DNA of 64,000 bases from Chersky-840 sp036511675. GTDB lineage: Bacteria > Actinomycetota > Acidimicrobiia > Acidimicrobiales > UBA8190. Positions 31,906 to 40,630 of this stretch are shown piece after piece (within the stretch, counting starts at the first letter, position 1; every line of letters begins with the position of its first letter). Position numbers and translations under genes: made by a program. The notes beneath the pieces are model-generated. The model did not search any database. It saw only the letters and a program-made list of their open reading frames with translations, and was not told the origin of the DNA. The stretch spans positions 1-64,000 of the forward strand of contig DATCBU010000117.1 of the NCBI GenBank assembly GCA_036511675.1, written 5' to 3'.

Positions 31906-34491
31906 GTGACCGGACAGGCCCTCGCCGTCGCCTGGTACCGGTTCCGGGCCACCTTCGGTCACCGTCGGGGCGGGTACCTGGCCATCGTCCTACTGGTGGG
32001 GTTGGTGGGTGGCGTGGCTATGGGTGCGCTGGCTGCGGCCCGACGCACCCAGTCGTCCTTCGCCACCTACTTGGCCAGCACCAATCCGTCCAATTTCGAC
32101 GTGTCGGTCTTCGGCGGATTCAACAATTCCAGCGGCGCCGTGTACTCCGCCGCGGCCACGAAGGAGATCGCCGCGCTGCCCGGCGTCAGGCACGTCGAGG
32201 CGGGCATCGTGCTCACCGCCGCCCCCCTGCTCCGAAACGGCGCTCCCCGTCTCGACTCCGCCGTCCTGCAGAACACCTTCACCGTGGCCAGCGTCGACGG
32301 TCTCTATTTCGACCTCGACCGCTTGGCGGTCACCGAAGGACGCATGGCGAACCCGGACCGGCCCGACGAGATCGTCATGACCGCGGTGGCCGCCCATCTG
32401 CTCGGGTTCCACGTCGGTGAGGTGATCCCCTACGGGTTCTACACCCAGCACCAGCAAGGTCTGCCGGCCTTCGGCACGCCCAAGGTCCCTCCTCACCGAC
32501 GGATCGATGAAAAATTGGTGGGGCTGGTCCAGGTGAGCAATGCCCTCGTGCAGGACGACATCGACCGGCTCCCCACCTTCATCTTCTTCACGCCCGCGTT
32601 GGGCAAGGAGGTCGTGGCCGACGGAGGCCACGTCGAGGGCGGGGCCATCACCTACGGGTTGCAGATCGACGGCGGGAACGCCGGCGTGGCCAAGGTGGAG
32701 CGGGAATTCTCCACCCTTGTCCCGAGGCGCACGACGGCTGCCTTCCACGCCATCTCGCCGGTCGAGGCCAAGGTGGACCGGACCGTCAAGCCGCTCGCCA
32801 TCGCCCTGGGCGTGTTCGGCATGGTGGCCGCTCTGGCCGCGTTGCTCATCGGTGTCCAGATCATCTCGCGCCAGCTGCGCGCCGCCGACGAGGACCTGGG
32901 CGTGCTGCGCGCTCTGGGGGCGACTCCCGGGACCACCATCGCCGACGGACTGCTCGGCATGGTGGGGGCCATCACGGTGGGAGCGCTGCTGGCGGTGCTG
33001 GTGGCCGTCGCCCTGTCACCGCTGTCTCCGCTGGGCCCGGTTCGGTCCGTGTATCCGGGCTCGGCCATCGCCTTCGACTGGACTGTGCTCGGCAGCGGGC
33101 TCGCCGCGCTGATCGTCGGGCTCGGCGCCTTGGCGTTGGCGCTCGCCTATCGCAGCGCACCGCACCGGGTGGCGCAACGCCAGGGGGATCCGTCCCCACG
33201 TGGCTCGAGGGCCGTGCGCGTCGTGGCGTCGACTGGTCTTCCTCCGTCTGCGGCCGTGGGGGTGCGGTTCGCCCTCGAGTCCGGTCGGGGCCGCACCGCC
33301 GTCCCGGTGCGATCGGCCTTGCTGGGTGCGGTGCTGGCGGTGGCCCTCGTCGTGGCCACGCTGACCTTCGGGAGCGGTTTGCAGGCGCTTGTCTCGCATC
33401 CCTCGCTGTACGGATGGAACTGGACCTACATGCTCAATCCGACCAACACCGTCCCCTCCCAGGCCGAGGCCCTGCTCGCCCACGACCACGACGTCGCGAC
33501 GTGGGCCGGGTACGACTACAACGATGCCGAGATCAACGGCCAGACCGTTCCCTTCCTCTTTCAGGACTCGCAGTCCGACACGAGCGATCCGATCGCCCCC
33601 CCGATCCTGAGCGGGCACGGCGTCGAGGACAAGGACCAGATCGTGCTGGGCGCGGCGACGATGCAGCAGCTGCACACGCGTCTCGGCGGCACGGTGGTGG
33701 TGAGCTTCGGCCTCCCCAAAGATGCACCCTTCTACCTGCCACCCACCCCTGTCGTGGTGGTGGGGACGGCCACCATGCCCGCCGTGGGGTTCTCCAGCGT
33801 CATCTCCGACCACACCTCCATGGGGACCGGGGCGCTGGTCAGCAGGGGCGTCGAGCCCGCCGCCTTCCAGAAGGCCCAGCTCAGCGGCGACCCCACGCTC
33901 AACGGTCCGGACCTGATCTTCGTGCGGCTCCGGGGCGATGTTCCTCGTGCGGTGGGCCTGGCCGGTCTGCGACGCATCGCCGCCTCAGTCACCCGCGACC
34001 TCGCCGCGGTGCCCAACGGGGGTGGCCAGGGCAACAGTGTCACGGCGGTGGGGGTGCAGCGCCCGGCCGAGATCGTCAACTACCGCAGCACCGGCGCCAC
34101 GCCCACACTGCTGGCCACTGCACTCGCCGCCGGGGCGGTGATCGCGCTGGGTCTCACCCTGGCGGCCTCGGTGCGCCGCAGACGACGCGATCTGGCCTTG
34201 TTGAAGACACTGGGCTTCACGCAGCGGCAGTTGGCGGCCGCCCTGGCCTGGCAGGCGTCGGTGGCGGCGGTCATCGGGGTCGTCGTGGGGGTGCCCGTCG
34301 GCATCGCGCTCGGGCGCTGGTTGTGGGATCTGTTCGCCCGCCAGATCTACGCCGTGCCCGACGCCACCGTGCCCGTCGTGTCGGTGGTCGTCGTGGCCCT
34401 CGGTGCCTTGGTGCTCGCCAACATCGTGGCTGCGTTGCCGGGGCGCAGTGCGGCCCGTACGCCCACGGCGGTGCTGTTGCGCTCCGAGTAA
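31906..34491 (+). CDS. FtsX-type ABC transporter permease (orphan)
   Basis: From GTG 31906, about 861 residues: an N-terminal membrane helix (YLAIVLLVGLVGGVAMGAL), a MacB-like periplasmic domain, a first FtsX block of three helices (AIALGVFGMVAALAALLIG onward), a further helix, a second outside domain, and a C-terminal FtsX block (RRRRRDLALLKTLGFTQRQL). This is the ten-helix-type permease layout of large actinobacterial FtsX/LolC-like exporters. No ATP-binding protein gene adjoins it. A paralogue lies at 50962-53367. ATG 31831 is an alternative start. Confidence 0.85.
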   Translation: MTGQALAVAWYRFRATFGHRRGGYLAIVLLVGLVGGVAMGALAAARRTQSSFATYLASTNPSNFDVSVFGGFNNSSGAVYSAAATKEIAALPGVRHVEAGIVLTAAPLLRNGAPRLDSAVLQNTFTVASVDGLYFDLDRLAVTEGRMANPDRPDEIVMTAVAAHLLGFHVGEVIPYGFYTQHQQGLPAFGTPKVPPHRRIDEKLVGLVQVSNALVQDDIDRLPTFIFFTPALGKEVVADGGHVEGGAITYGLQIDGGNAGVAKVEREFSTLVPRRTTAAFHAISPVEAKVDRTVKPLAIALGVFGMVAALAALLIGVQIISRQLRAADEDLGVLRALGATPGTTIADGLLGMVGAITVGALLAVLVAVALSPLSPLGPVRSVYPGSAIAFDWTVLGSGLAALIVGLGALALALAYRSAPHRVAQRQGDPSPRGSRAVRVVASTGLPPSAAVGVRFALESGRGRTAVPVRSALLGAVLAVALVVATLTFGSGLQALVSHPSLYGWNWTYMLNPTNTVPSQAEALLAHDHDVATWAGYDYNDAEINGQTVPFLFQDSQSDTSDPIAPPILSGHGVEDKDQIVLGAATMQQLHTRLGGTVVVSFGLPKDAPFYLPPTPVVVVGTATMPAVGFSSVISDHTSMGTGALVSRGVEPAAFQKAQLSGDPTLNGPDLIFVRLRGDVPRAVGLAGLRRIAASVTRDLAAVPNGGGQGNSVTAVGVQRPAEIVNYRSTGATPTLLATALAAGAVIALGLTLAASVRRRRRDLALLKTLGFTQRQLAAALAWQASVAAVIGVVVGVPVGIALGRWLWDLFARQIYAVPDATVPVVSVVVVALGALVLANIVAALPGRSAARTPTAVLLRSE

Positions 34492-34516
34492 CGCCGGCGG
34501 GTTCAGGTGACGGGCG

Positions 34517-35158
34517 TCACGCGACCCGGATCTCGCCCGAGGGTGAGGCCAGCAGGAGTGCGGTGGGCCCGGTGTCGCCACCGACGCGCACGTCGACGCC
34601 CTGGGGCGGATCTGCACCCAGCCAGCCCGACAGGGCCACGGGGTCGGGCACGTGCAGCTCGAGGCGGGCGAACCCGGTGGCTCCACAACGGTGGACGACG
34701 TCACCGAGGCGTGCCGGGTGGAGCTGGGCGTCGTCCCAGACCATGAAGGCGCACCGCCACGGCGCTTCCCATGACGCGTCCACCGCCACGCAGCGCCAGC
34801 GCACGGTGGTCCCATCGCCGAGGATGCGCTGGCGGTGCTCGACGGGGAGCCCGACACGCGCCGCGGTGGCGTCGATGTCCCCGGGCGTCACCTCCATCGA
34901 CCAGCGGGCCACACCGGGGCCGCGCCTCGCCAAGGCGGCCAGGACCGGGCGTCCCTGGGGCGAGGACCGGGCCTCGCCCTCGTCGACGACGGCGAGAAGC
35001 TCGAGATACTGCGTGCCGAGGGGCACGATGAGATTGGCCGTGCCCCGCCCCGGATGCCGGCCGCCGTCGAGGACGGTGAGACCGAGCGCCTCGGTCCGCC
35101 GGCGGGCCGAGGCGAGGTCGGTGACGAGGACGATGGCCTGGACGAGCCGGTCAGCCAT
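34517..35158 (-). CDS. VOC/glyoxalase-like domain protein
   Basis: The 213-residue protein resembles the glyoxalase-like (Glyoxalase_3 type) group: an N-terminal strand-helix AIVLVTDLASARRRTEALGL, ANLIVPLGTQYLELLAV with the metal-ligand-type Glu, and a second half-domain with ARLELHVPDPVALSGWLG. Members bind a metal and small ligands, and the function is unassigned. Start ATG 35158. Convergent with the permease, with a short inverted repeat (34507-34520) at its stop. Confidence 0.82.
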   Translation of the reverse strand: MADRLVQAIVLVTDLASARRRTEALGLTVLDGGRHPGRGTANLIVPLGTQYLELLAVVDEGEARSSPQGRPVLAALARRGPGVARWSMEVTPGDIDATAARVGLPVEHRQRILGDGTTVRWRCVAVDASWEAPWRCAFMVWDDAQLHPARLGDVVHRCGATGFARLELHVPDPVALSGWLGADPPQGVDVRVGGDTGPTALLLASPSGEIRVA

Positions 35159-35211
35159 GACGGGGAGCGGTCCCGGGCCCGGCGCGCCGTGGGGTGCGAG
35201 ATGATGGCGTC

Positions 35212-35535
35212 ATGACGCCGGCCAAGACGGCCAATTCCCGTTGGTCCTTGTGGTCGGAGGACTCGGTGCTGTCGATCGGGTCCAAGGGCTCGTTCATGTC
35301 TATCGGCTCCATCGGCTCGGCGTGCTCGATCGGGTCGATCGGCTCGTTCCTGTCGGCCTTCTCCATCGGTTCGGCCGGTTCACTGGGCTCGGTGCTCTCG
35401 GCGCGGTCGCGGTGGTCGGCGATGTCCTTCGGCGCCGCCAGGGCGATCCTCGCCGGAGGGCCCAACTCGGACCAGGATCGGTCGGAGCGGGGTCAGTCGG
35501 TCCAGGGATCGGCGGAGTCGGCGTCGATCTCGTAG
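35212..35535 (+). CDS. Ser-X-X triplet-repeat protein
   Basis: From ATG 35212 (107 residues). From residue 9 (base 35236) every third residue is Ser for 22 consecutive triplets, to about 35433. Typical triplets are SIG, SAG, SLG, SVL and SFM, bounded at both ends by SRW. The middle positions are mostly Ile, Ala, Leu, Val or Phe and the third position often Gly. The C-terminus is polar and disordered-looking. I recall small actinobacterial proteins with SIGS repeats of no known function. A regular three-residue period suggests an extended helix or solenoid. The opposite strand is also open (Pro/Glu-rich). Its last 43 bp overlap aceE. Confidence 0.65.
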   Translation: MTPAKTANSRWSLWSEDSVLSIGSKGSFMSIGSIGSACSIGSIGSFLSAFSIGSAGSLGSVLSARSRWSAMSFGAARAILAGGPNSDQDRSERGQSVQGSAESASIS

Positions 35536-38210
35536 CGGCCGATGGCCTCGGCCACCTCGTCGCGCTTGGCGTCACCGGTGTCGGCCAGCTCGCTGAGCAC
35601 GGCCACCACCAGGTGGGCGGCGTCGACCTCGAAAAAGCGGCGCAAGGCGGCCCGGGTGTCGGAGCGTCCGAAGCCGTCGGTCCCCAGTGAGACGAAGGGC
35701 CGGGGCACCCACCGGGCCACTTGGTCGGGGACGGCCCGCAGGTAGTCGGTCACCGCCACCACCGGTCCGGTCCCGTCCGCCAGGGCACGGGTGACGTAGG
35801 GGACGGCGCGCTCGGCGTGGGGATGGAGGCGGTTGGCTCGTTCCACCGACAGGGCGTCCTCGCGCAGCTCGGTGTACGACGTCACCGACCAGGCATCGGC
35901 CGAGACACCCCAGTCCGCCGCCAGCATGGCGCGCGCCTCCATGGCGACCTGCCACATGGGCCCCGAGAAGAGCAGGGTGGCGCGCCGGTTGGTGCCGTCG
36001 GGCACCTCGGCGGGCTCGGCGAAGCGGTACATGCCGCGCAGGACTCCGGCCCGCACCACGTCGCCGGCGTCGCCGGTGGGGAGGGGGGGCATGGGGTAGT
36101 TCTCGTTGTAGAGGGTGAGGTACCAGAAGCGGTCCTCGGGCTCGGGCCCCATGATCCTGGTGACGGCGTCGTGCATGATGACGCCGATCTCATAGGCGAA
36201 GGCGGGGTCGTAGATGTGCGCCGCGGGGTTCACCGAGGCGAGCAGGGGCGAGTGGCCGTCGTCGTGCTGGAGGCCTTCTCCTTGCAAGGTGGTGCGGCCC
36301 GCCGTACACCCGGCCAGGATGCCGCGGCCGCGGATGTCACCGAGGAGCCAGGCCAGGTCACCGATGCGCTGGAACCCGAACATGGAATAGAAGAGATAGA
36401 TGGGCAGCATGGGCCGGCCCCAGGTGGCGTAGGACGTGGCCAGGGCGATGAACGTGGCCATGGCACCGGCCTCGGTGATGCCTTCTTGGAGGATCTGGCC
36501 CTTGCGGTCCTCGGCGTAGCGGAGGATGAGGTCGGAGTCGACGGGGGTGTAGCGCTGGCCCTCGGGGGCGTAGATCTTGGACTCGGCGATGAGGGGCTCG
36601 AGGCCGAAGGTGCGGGCCTCGTCGGGGACGATGGGGGCGACGTAGCGCCCCAGGGCGGGGTCGCGCGCCAGGTTGCGCAGCAGCCGGGCGAAGGCCATGG
36701 TCGTGGACGCGGCCTGGGCGCCCGACCCGGCGAACATGTCCGAGAAGGCCTTGTCGTCGGGGAGGGCATAGTGCGTGACGGCCCGCACCACACGCGACGG
36801 CAGGGGGCCGGCCAGGACCTTGCGGCGCCCCGACAGGTACTCGTGGGCGGGGGACCCCTCGGGGGGGCGGTAGTAGGGGGGTTGTTCGGCGTCGAGGGCC
36901 TCGTCGGGGATCTCCTCTTGGAGATAGAGGCGGTCGCGCAGGGCGAGCAGCTGGGCCTTGGTCATCTTCTTGATCTGATGGGTGGCGTTGCGCGCTTCGA
37001 TCTCGGGGCCCAGCGTCCAGCCCTTGACGGTCTTGGCCAGGATGACGGTGGGCTGGCCCACCTGTTCGGTGGCGAGCTTGTAGGCGGCGTAGAGCTTGCG
37101 GTAGTCGTGCCCGCCGCGCGGCAGGGCCTGGAGATCGGCGTCGGAGAGGTGCTCGACCAGCCGGCGCAGTCGGGGGTCGGGGCCGAAGAAGTGCTCCCGG
37201 ATGTAGGCGCCGGACTCGGTGGCGTACTTCTGGAATTCGCCGTCGGGGGTGGTGTTCATCTTGTCGAGGAGCACGCCGTCGATGTCGCGCGCCAGCAGCT
37301 CGTCCCACTTGGATCCCCAGATGACCTTGATGACGTTCCAGCCCGCGCCCCGGAAGGTGGCCTCGGCCTCCTGGATGACCTTGCCGTTGCCGCGCACGGG
37401 GCCGTCGAGGCGTTGCAGGTTGCAGTTGACGACGAAGATCAGGTTGTCCAGGTGCTCGCGTCCCGCCACGCCCAGGGCACCGATGGACTCGACCTCGTCG
37501 AGCTCACCGTCGCCGAGGAAGGCCCAGATGCGACTGGCGGAGGTGTCGACGATCTCGCGCTGGAGGAGATAGCGCGCCGCGTGGGCCTGGTAGATGGCAC
37601 ACAGGCCACCGAGGCCCATCGACACGGTGGGGTACTCCCAGAATTCGGGGAGGAGGCGGGGGTGGGGGTAGCTGGGCAGGCCCCGGCCCGAGACCTCCTG
37701 GCGGAAATGGTCGAGCTGGTCCTCGGTGAGACGGCCCTCGACGAAGGCGCGGGCGTAGATGCCGGGTGAGCCGTGGCCCTGGAAGTAGACGAGGTCCCCG
37801 AACCCGCCGTCGGACTTGCCCCGGAAGAAATGGTTGAACCCCACCTCGTAGAGCGAGGCGGAGCTGGCATAGGTGGCCAGATGGCCCCCGATGCCCTCGC
37901 TGCGGTAGTTGGCCCGGCTCACCATGGCCGCCGCGTTCCACCGGATGTAGGCGCGGATGCGCCTCTCGACGTACTCGTCGCCGGGGAACCAGGGCTCCTG
38001 GTCCTGGGGGATGGTGTTGACGTACGGGGTGGACACCGTGGCGGGGAAGTCGACCTGCATGGCGCGGGCCCGCTCGAGCAGCTTCATGAGCAGGAAGCGG
38101 GCCCGGGGGCGTCCCTCGGCGTCGACGACGGCGTCGAAGGAGTCGATCCACTCCGCCGTCTCCTGGGGGTCGATGTCGGGAAGTTGATGCGACATTCCGT
38201 CGAAGAGCAC
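35493..38210 (-). CDS. aceE: Pyruvate dehydrogenase E1 component, homodimeric
   Basis: The 905-residue AceE-type enzyme decarboxylates pyruvate with thiamine diphosphate and acetylates the E2 lipoyl group. Motifs include SRANYRSEGIGGHLATYASS, YFQGHGSPGIYARAF, EFWEYPTVSMGLGG, and the ThDP site WAFLGDGELDEVES followed by FVVNCNLQRLDGPVRGNGK. Length matches the family (about 890-920). Start GTG 38210 or ATG 38195. The likely partners E2 and E3 are encoded at 43033-45919. The 3' end overlaps the Ser-X-X gene on the other strand by 43 bp. Confidence 0.96.
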   Translation of the reverse strand: MLFDGMSHQLPDIDPQETAEWIDSFDAVVDAEGRPRARFLLMKLLERARAMQVDFPATVSTPYVNTIPQDQEPWFPGDEYVERRIRAYIRWNAAAMVSRANYRSEGIGGHLATYASSASLYEVGFNHFFRGKSDGGFGDLVYFQGHGSPGIYARAFVEGRLTEDQLDHFRQEVSGRGLPSYPHPRLLPEFWEYPTVSMGLGGLCAIYQAHAARYLLQREIVDTSASRIWAFLGDGELDEVESIGALGVAGREHLDNLIFVVNCNLQRLDGPVRGNGKVIQEAEATFRGAGWNVIKVIWGSKWDELLARDIDGVLLDKMNTTPDGEFQKYATESGAYIREHFFGPDPRLRRLVEHLSDADLQALPRGGHDYRKLYAAYKLATEQVGQPTVILAKTVKGWTLGPEIEARNATHQIKKMTKAQLLALRDRLYLQEEIPDEALDAEQPPYYRPPEGSPAHEYLSGRRKVLAGPLPSRVVRAVTHYALPDDKAFSDMFAGSGAQAASTTMAFARLLRNLARDPALGRYVAPIVPDEARTFGLEPLIAESKIYAPEGQRYTPVDSDLILRYAEDRKGQILQEGITEAGAMATFIALATSYATWGRPMLPIYLFYSMFGFQRIGDLAWLLGDIRGRGILAGCTAGRTTLQGEGLQHDDGHSPLLASVNPAAHIYDPAFAYEIGVIMHDAVTRIMGPEPEDRFWYLTLYNENYPMPPLPTGDAGDVVRAGVLRGMYRFAEPAEVPDGTNRRATLLFSGPMWQVAMEARAMLAADWGVSADAWSVTSYTELREDALSVERANRLHPHAERAVPYVTRALADGTGPVVAVTDYLRAVPDQVARWVPRPFVSLGTDGFGRSDTRAALRRFFEVDAAHLVVAVLSELADTGDAKRDEVAEAIGRYEIDADSADPWTD

Positions 38211-38356
38211 TGCCCCATGCTACGGGCGGCCTCCTGGCAAGAGACCGACACTGCGAACCACGACGGGGGGCCTCGGTGTGATCGGGGGCGGATCGGTGAA
38301 GGTGCCCTCATCGGTGGATCGCCGGCCTCGTCTGCCTCACCAGCCTCATGAAGCTC

Positions 38357-38382
38357 TGTGTCATCTCAGTGAGACTGATACA
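38357..38382. promoter_or_regulatory. Imperfect inverted repeat upstream of DUF222/HNH gene
   Basis: TGTGTCATCTCA (38357-38368) and TGAGACTGATACA (38370-38382) are inverted copies around one G, with one bulged base and one G-T pair. It is 22 bp before GTG 38404, where an operator or promoter-overlapping site would sit. The rest of the 193-bp gap to aceE shows nothing clear. Confidence 0.4.
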
Positions 38383-38403
38383 CCCTCATGGCACACTGAA
38401 TTC

Positions 38404-39649
38404 GTGCTCGTTTCGCTGAAGACCGTGCGCCAGGACATCGCCCGGGAGCTGGCGGGGGCCGATCCCGACCGGGTCACCGCCGCTCAGGCCGCCGAGCTCG
38501 TGACGCTGTTCGCCGACATCGAGCGACTGGGCTCGGCGGGCAAGGTCCTCTTCTCCCACCGCGCCGCGCAGTCCACGAGATGGCGCGACGAGGGCCACCG
38601 GTCCGCGGCGTCGTGGATGGCCGAGACCACTGGCACGGGAGTGGGTGAGGCTCTCAACGCGTTGGAGACGTCATCGGCGCTGGTGTCACTTCCCGAGACT
38701 TCTGACGCGCTGCGCAGAGGAGAGCTGTCGGGCACCCAGCTCAAGATCATCGCCGGTGCCGCGGCGCAGAACCCGGGGACCGAGGGCGCATTGCTGAAGG
38801 CGGCCGCCGATCACAGCATCAAGGGGCTCAGAGATCGCGCCGCGCAGGTCCGGGCGCGGGCGAGCTCGGCCGCGCAGGAGAAGGCGCGGTATTCGGCGGT
38901 GCACGCCGCGAGGTACGTGCGCCACTGGGCCGACCCCGACGGGGCCTTCCGCCTCGATGCCAAGCTCACCCCCGACGCGGGGGCCACACTCCTCTCCGCG
39001 CTCGAGCAGGAGGCCGACGTCCGGTTCAAGGCGGCGCGCCAGGCCGACGTGCACGAACCTCCCGGCGCCCATCTGGCCGACGCCCTGGTGGCACTGGTGG
39101 CGGGGGAGCCAGCAGCCCCGGTGTCGGGCCGCACCGGTTCATCGGCGACCGGCAATCCCCGGGCGACGGTGGTCATCCGCGTGGACGCCAAGGCACTGCG
39201 CCGGGGGTATGCCAAGGCGGGCGAGACGTGTGCCATCCGGGGTGGGCCCGGTCCCGGTGGCCGCGGTGCACCGGCAGCTCTCTGATGCATTCGTGAAGAT
39301 CGTGGTCCTGGACGGCACCGACGTCACTACGGTGTGCCACGTGGGGCGCAGTGTCTCCCGACACATCCAGACGGCCCTGGAAGAACGCGACCCGGTGTGT
39401 GTGGTCCCGAAGTGCGAGGTCGCCCACGGGCTCGAGGACCATCACTGGGACGTGCCCTATGCCGAGTGCGGGACGAGCACCCTGGCCGGCTTGGCCCGGA
39501 TCTGCTCCTGGCACCACGGCCTGGCCACCTACGAAGGATTGGTGCTGGGCGGTGGGGCGGGGGCCTGGGAGTGGAGCGAACCCCCGGGCGGGGCGGCCTT
39601 CGAAACGGGCCCGCCGGGTTCCGGGACCGGGTTCCGGGATACGGGCTGA
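38404..39649 (+). pseudogene. DUF222 / HNH endonuclease gene with a frameshift
   Basis: The first frame (GTG 38404 to stop 39285) encodes the DUF222 domain: KTVRQDIARELAGADPDRVT, then ERLGSAGKVLFSHRAAQ and ARYVRHWADPDGAFRLDAK. The expected C-terminal HNH nuclease continues in the next frame from about 39240 to 39649: LSDAFVKIVVLDGTDVTTVC, CVVPKCEVAHGLEDHHWDVP and LARICSWHHGL. In intact homologues these are one protein. The break lies near 39236-39250 in a G/C-run region and equals +1 or -2 nt. Each half is otherwise undamaged, so the shift is recent, programmed, or a sequencing error. Such genes are multi-copy and mobile in actinobacteria. Confidence 0.85.
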
Positions 39650-39659
39650 AGTGTTTGGT

Positions 39660-39965
39660 TCAGTCCGAGGAACCGAAGCGGACGATGGAACTGGTCGCCT
39701 TCTGGCAGGCGGCGCGCCGGTCGTAGGGGGCTTCGCGCTCGGCATCATCGGCCCGGCGCATGTCGGCCGGCCCCGCCCAGGGGCTGGCTCCCGAGGCGGC
39801 CGGGACCAGGGATACGGGCATGGGGACGTCCGGGGGCGGGTCGAAGGACTCGAGGCCACCGTCGCGGACGAGTTTGGTGGGGTGGCCCTCGGAGAAGTAC
39901 CGGAATTCGTGCACGAGGTAAGGGTCCCGGAACCAGCCCAATGTGTTGGTCGTCAGGGTGGTCAT
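39660..39965 (-). CDS. Hypothetical protein, 101 aa
   Basis: From ATG 39965. The N-terminal half is well structured (NTLGWFRDPYLVHEFRYFSE then GHPTKLVRDGGLESFDPPP), a pattern I associate with small actinobacterial proteins of unknown function. The C-terminal half is Ala/Arg-rich and likely disordered. No membrane segment. Its start lies 8 bp from the PHO-box-like array, so it is a candidate target of that site. Confidence 0.7.
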   Translation of the reverse strand: MTTLTTNTLGWFRDPYLVHEFRYFSEGHPTKLVRDGGLESFDPPPDVPMPVSLVPAASGASPWAGPADMRRADDAEREAPYDRRAACQKATSSIVRFGSSD

Positions 39966-39972
39966 GGAGCCA

Positions 39973-40016
39973 GTTTACCTCTAGTTCACCTTTCGTTCAC
40001 GTTTAGATAACCTTCG
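39973..40016 (+). promoter_or_regulatory. Four 11-bp direct repeats, PHO-box-like (PhoB/PhoP-type) site
   Basis: Four consecutive 11-bp units start with GTTTACC (39973), GTTCACC (39984), GTTCACG (39995) and GATAACC (40006), each followed by a 4-bp AT-richer spacer. Seven conserved bases plus four spacer bases is the classic head-to-tail arrangement for PhoB/PhoP response regulators, and GTTCACC is the core of the Streptomyces PHO box. The array is between the divergent genes at 39965 (minus) and 40094 (plus). No Pho regulator is encoded in the window. Confidence 0.7.
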
Positions 40017-40093
40017 AGGGCCGGCCGAACCCTCGTACCTGCCCGAACGGGCGTCCACCCACGGCACCGGGCGGGCCGTGCATGCTGGGGCCG

Positions 40094-40564
40094 ATGTCCG
40101 AGACAGCGGTGTTCGAAACGACGGTGTTCACCGATGGGTCGTGCCTGGGGAACCCGGGGCCCGGAGGGTGGGCCTGGGCGGTGCCCGACGGGCCCTTCGC
40201 CAGCGGGGCCGAGCCACGGTCGACCAACCAGCGGATGGAGATCGTGGCGGTGATCCGGGCCCTCGAGGCGCTGGAGGGCCCGGTGCACGTGAACAGCGAC
40301 TCGACCTACGTGGTCAATTGCTTCCGCGACCGGTGGTGGGAGGGGTGGAAGCGCCGGGGCTGGCGCAACACGGCGGGCAAGCCGGTGGCGAACCGGGACC
40401 TGTGGGAGCCGCTGCTGTCGTTGGGGCTGGACTCCGACCGGGCCGTGCGGTTCAGCTGGGTCAAGGGGCATTCCGGCAACGTGATGAACGACGGGGTGGA
40501 CCTCCTGGCCGTCGAGGCCGCCACCTCGCAGCACGGGGTATCGGGCGACCACTTCGTCCCCTGA
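40094..40564 (+). CDS. rnhA: Ribonuclease HI
   Basis: The 156-residue enzyme cleaves RNA in RNA-DNA hybrids. The catalytic acidic set is visible: Asp in FTDGSCLGNPGPGGWA, Glu in TNQRMEIVAVI, Asp in VNSDSTYVVNC, and the late His/Asp region WVKGHSGNVMNDGVD. The basic handle-like WWEGWKRRGWRNTAG is present as in E. coli RnhA. Start ATG 40094. It lies 77 bp downstream of the PHO-box-like repeats, so phosphate-linked control is possible. Confidence 0.95.
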   Translation: MSETAVFETTVFTDGSCLGNPGPGGWAWAVPDGPFASGAEPRSTNQRMEIVAVIRALEALEGPVHVNSDSTYVVNCFRDRWWEGWKRRGWRNTAGKPVANRDLWEPLLSLGLDSDRAVRFSWVKGHSGNVMNDGVDLLAVEAATSQHGVSGDHFVP

Positions 40565-40630
40565 CACCGGGCTTCGTGGTATCCGGCCCGCCTTGGCGGT
40601 CGGCGGGGGCGCCCCCGTAGCATGCGCCGC

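Noticed and set aside
30256..31962. 568-codon minus-strand frame
   Set aside because: It crosses three well-supported plus-strand genes and reads as His/Arg/Gly-rich shadow sequence.
34507..34520. GTGACG/CGTCAC inverted repeat at the permease/VOC junction
   Set aside because: The arms are only six bases with a two-base gap and overlap the VOC stop region; too short to call a terminator by itself.
35151..35465. Pro/Glu/Met/Asp-rich minus-strand frame opposite the Ser-X-X protein
   Set aside because: Its periodicity is a by-product of the 9-bp DNA period. The plus-strand Ser-X-X frame with Trp caps resembles known small actinobacterial proteins, so it was preferred, though not with certainty.
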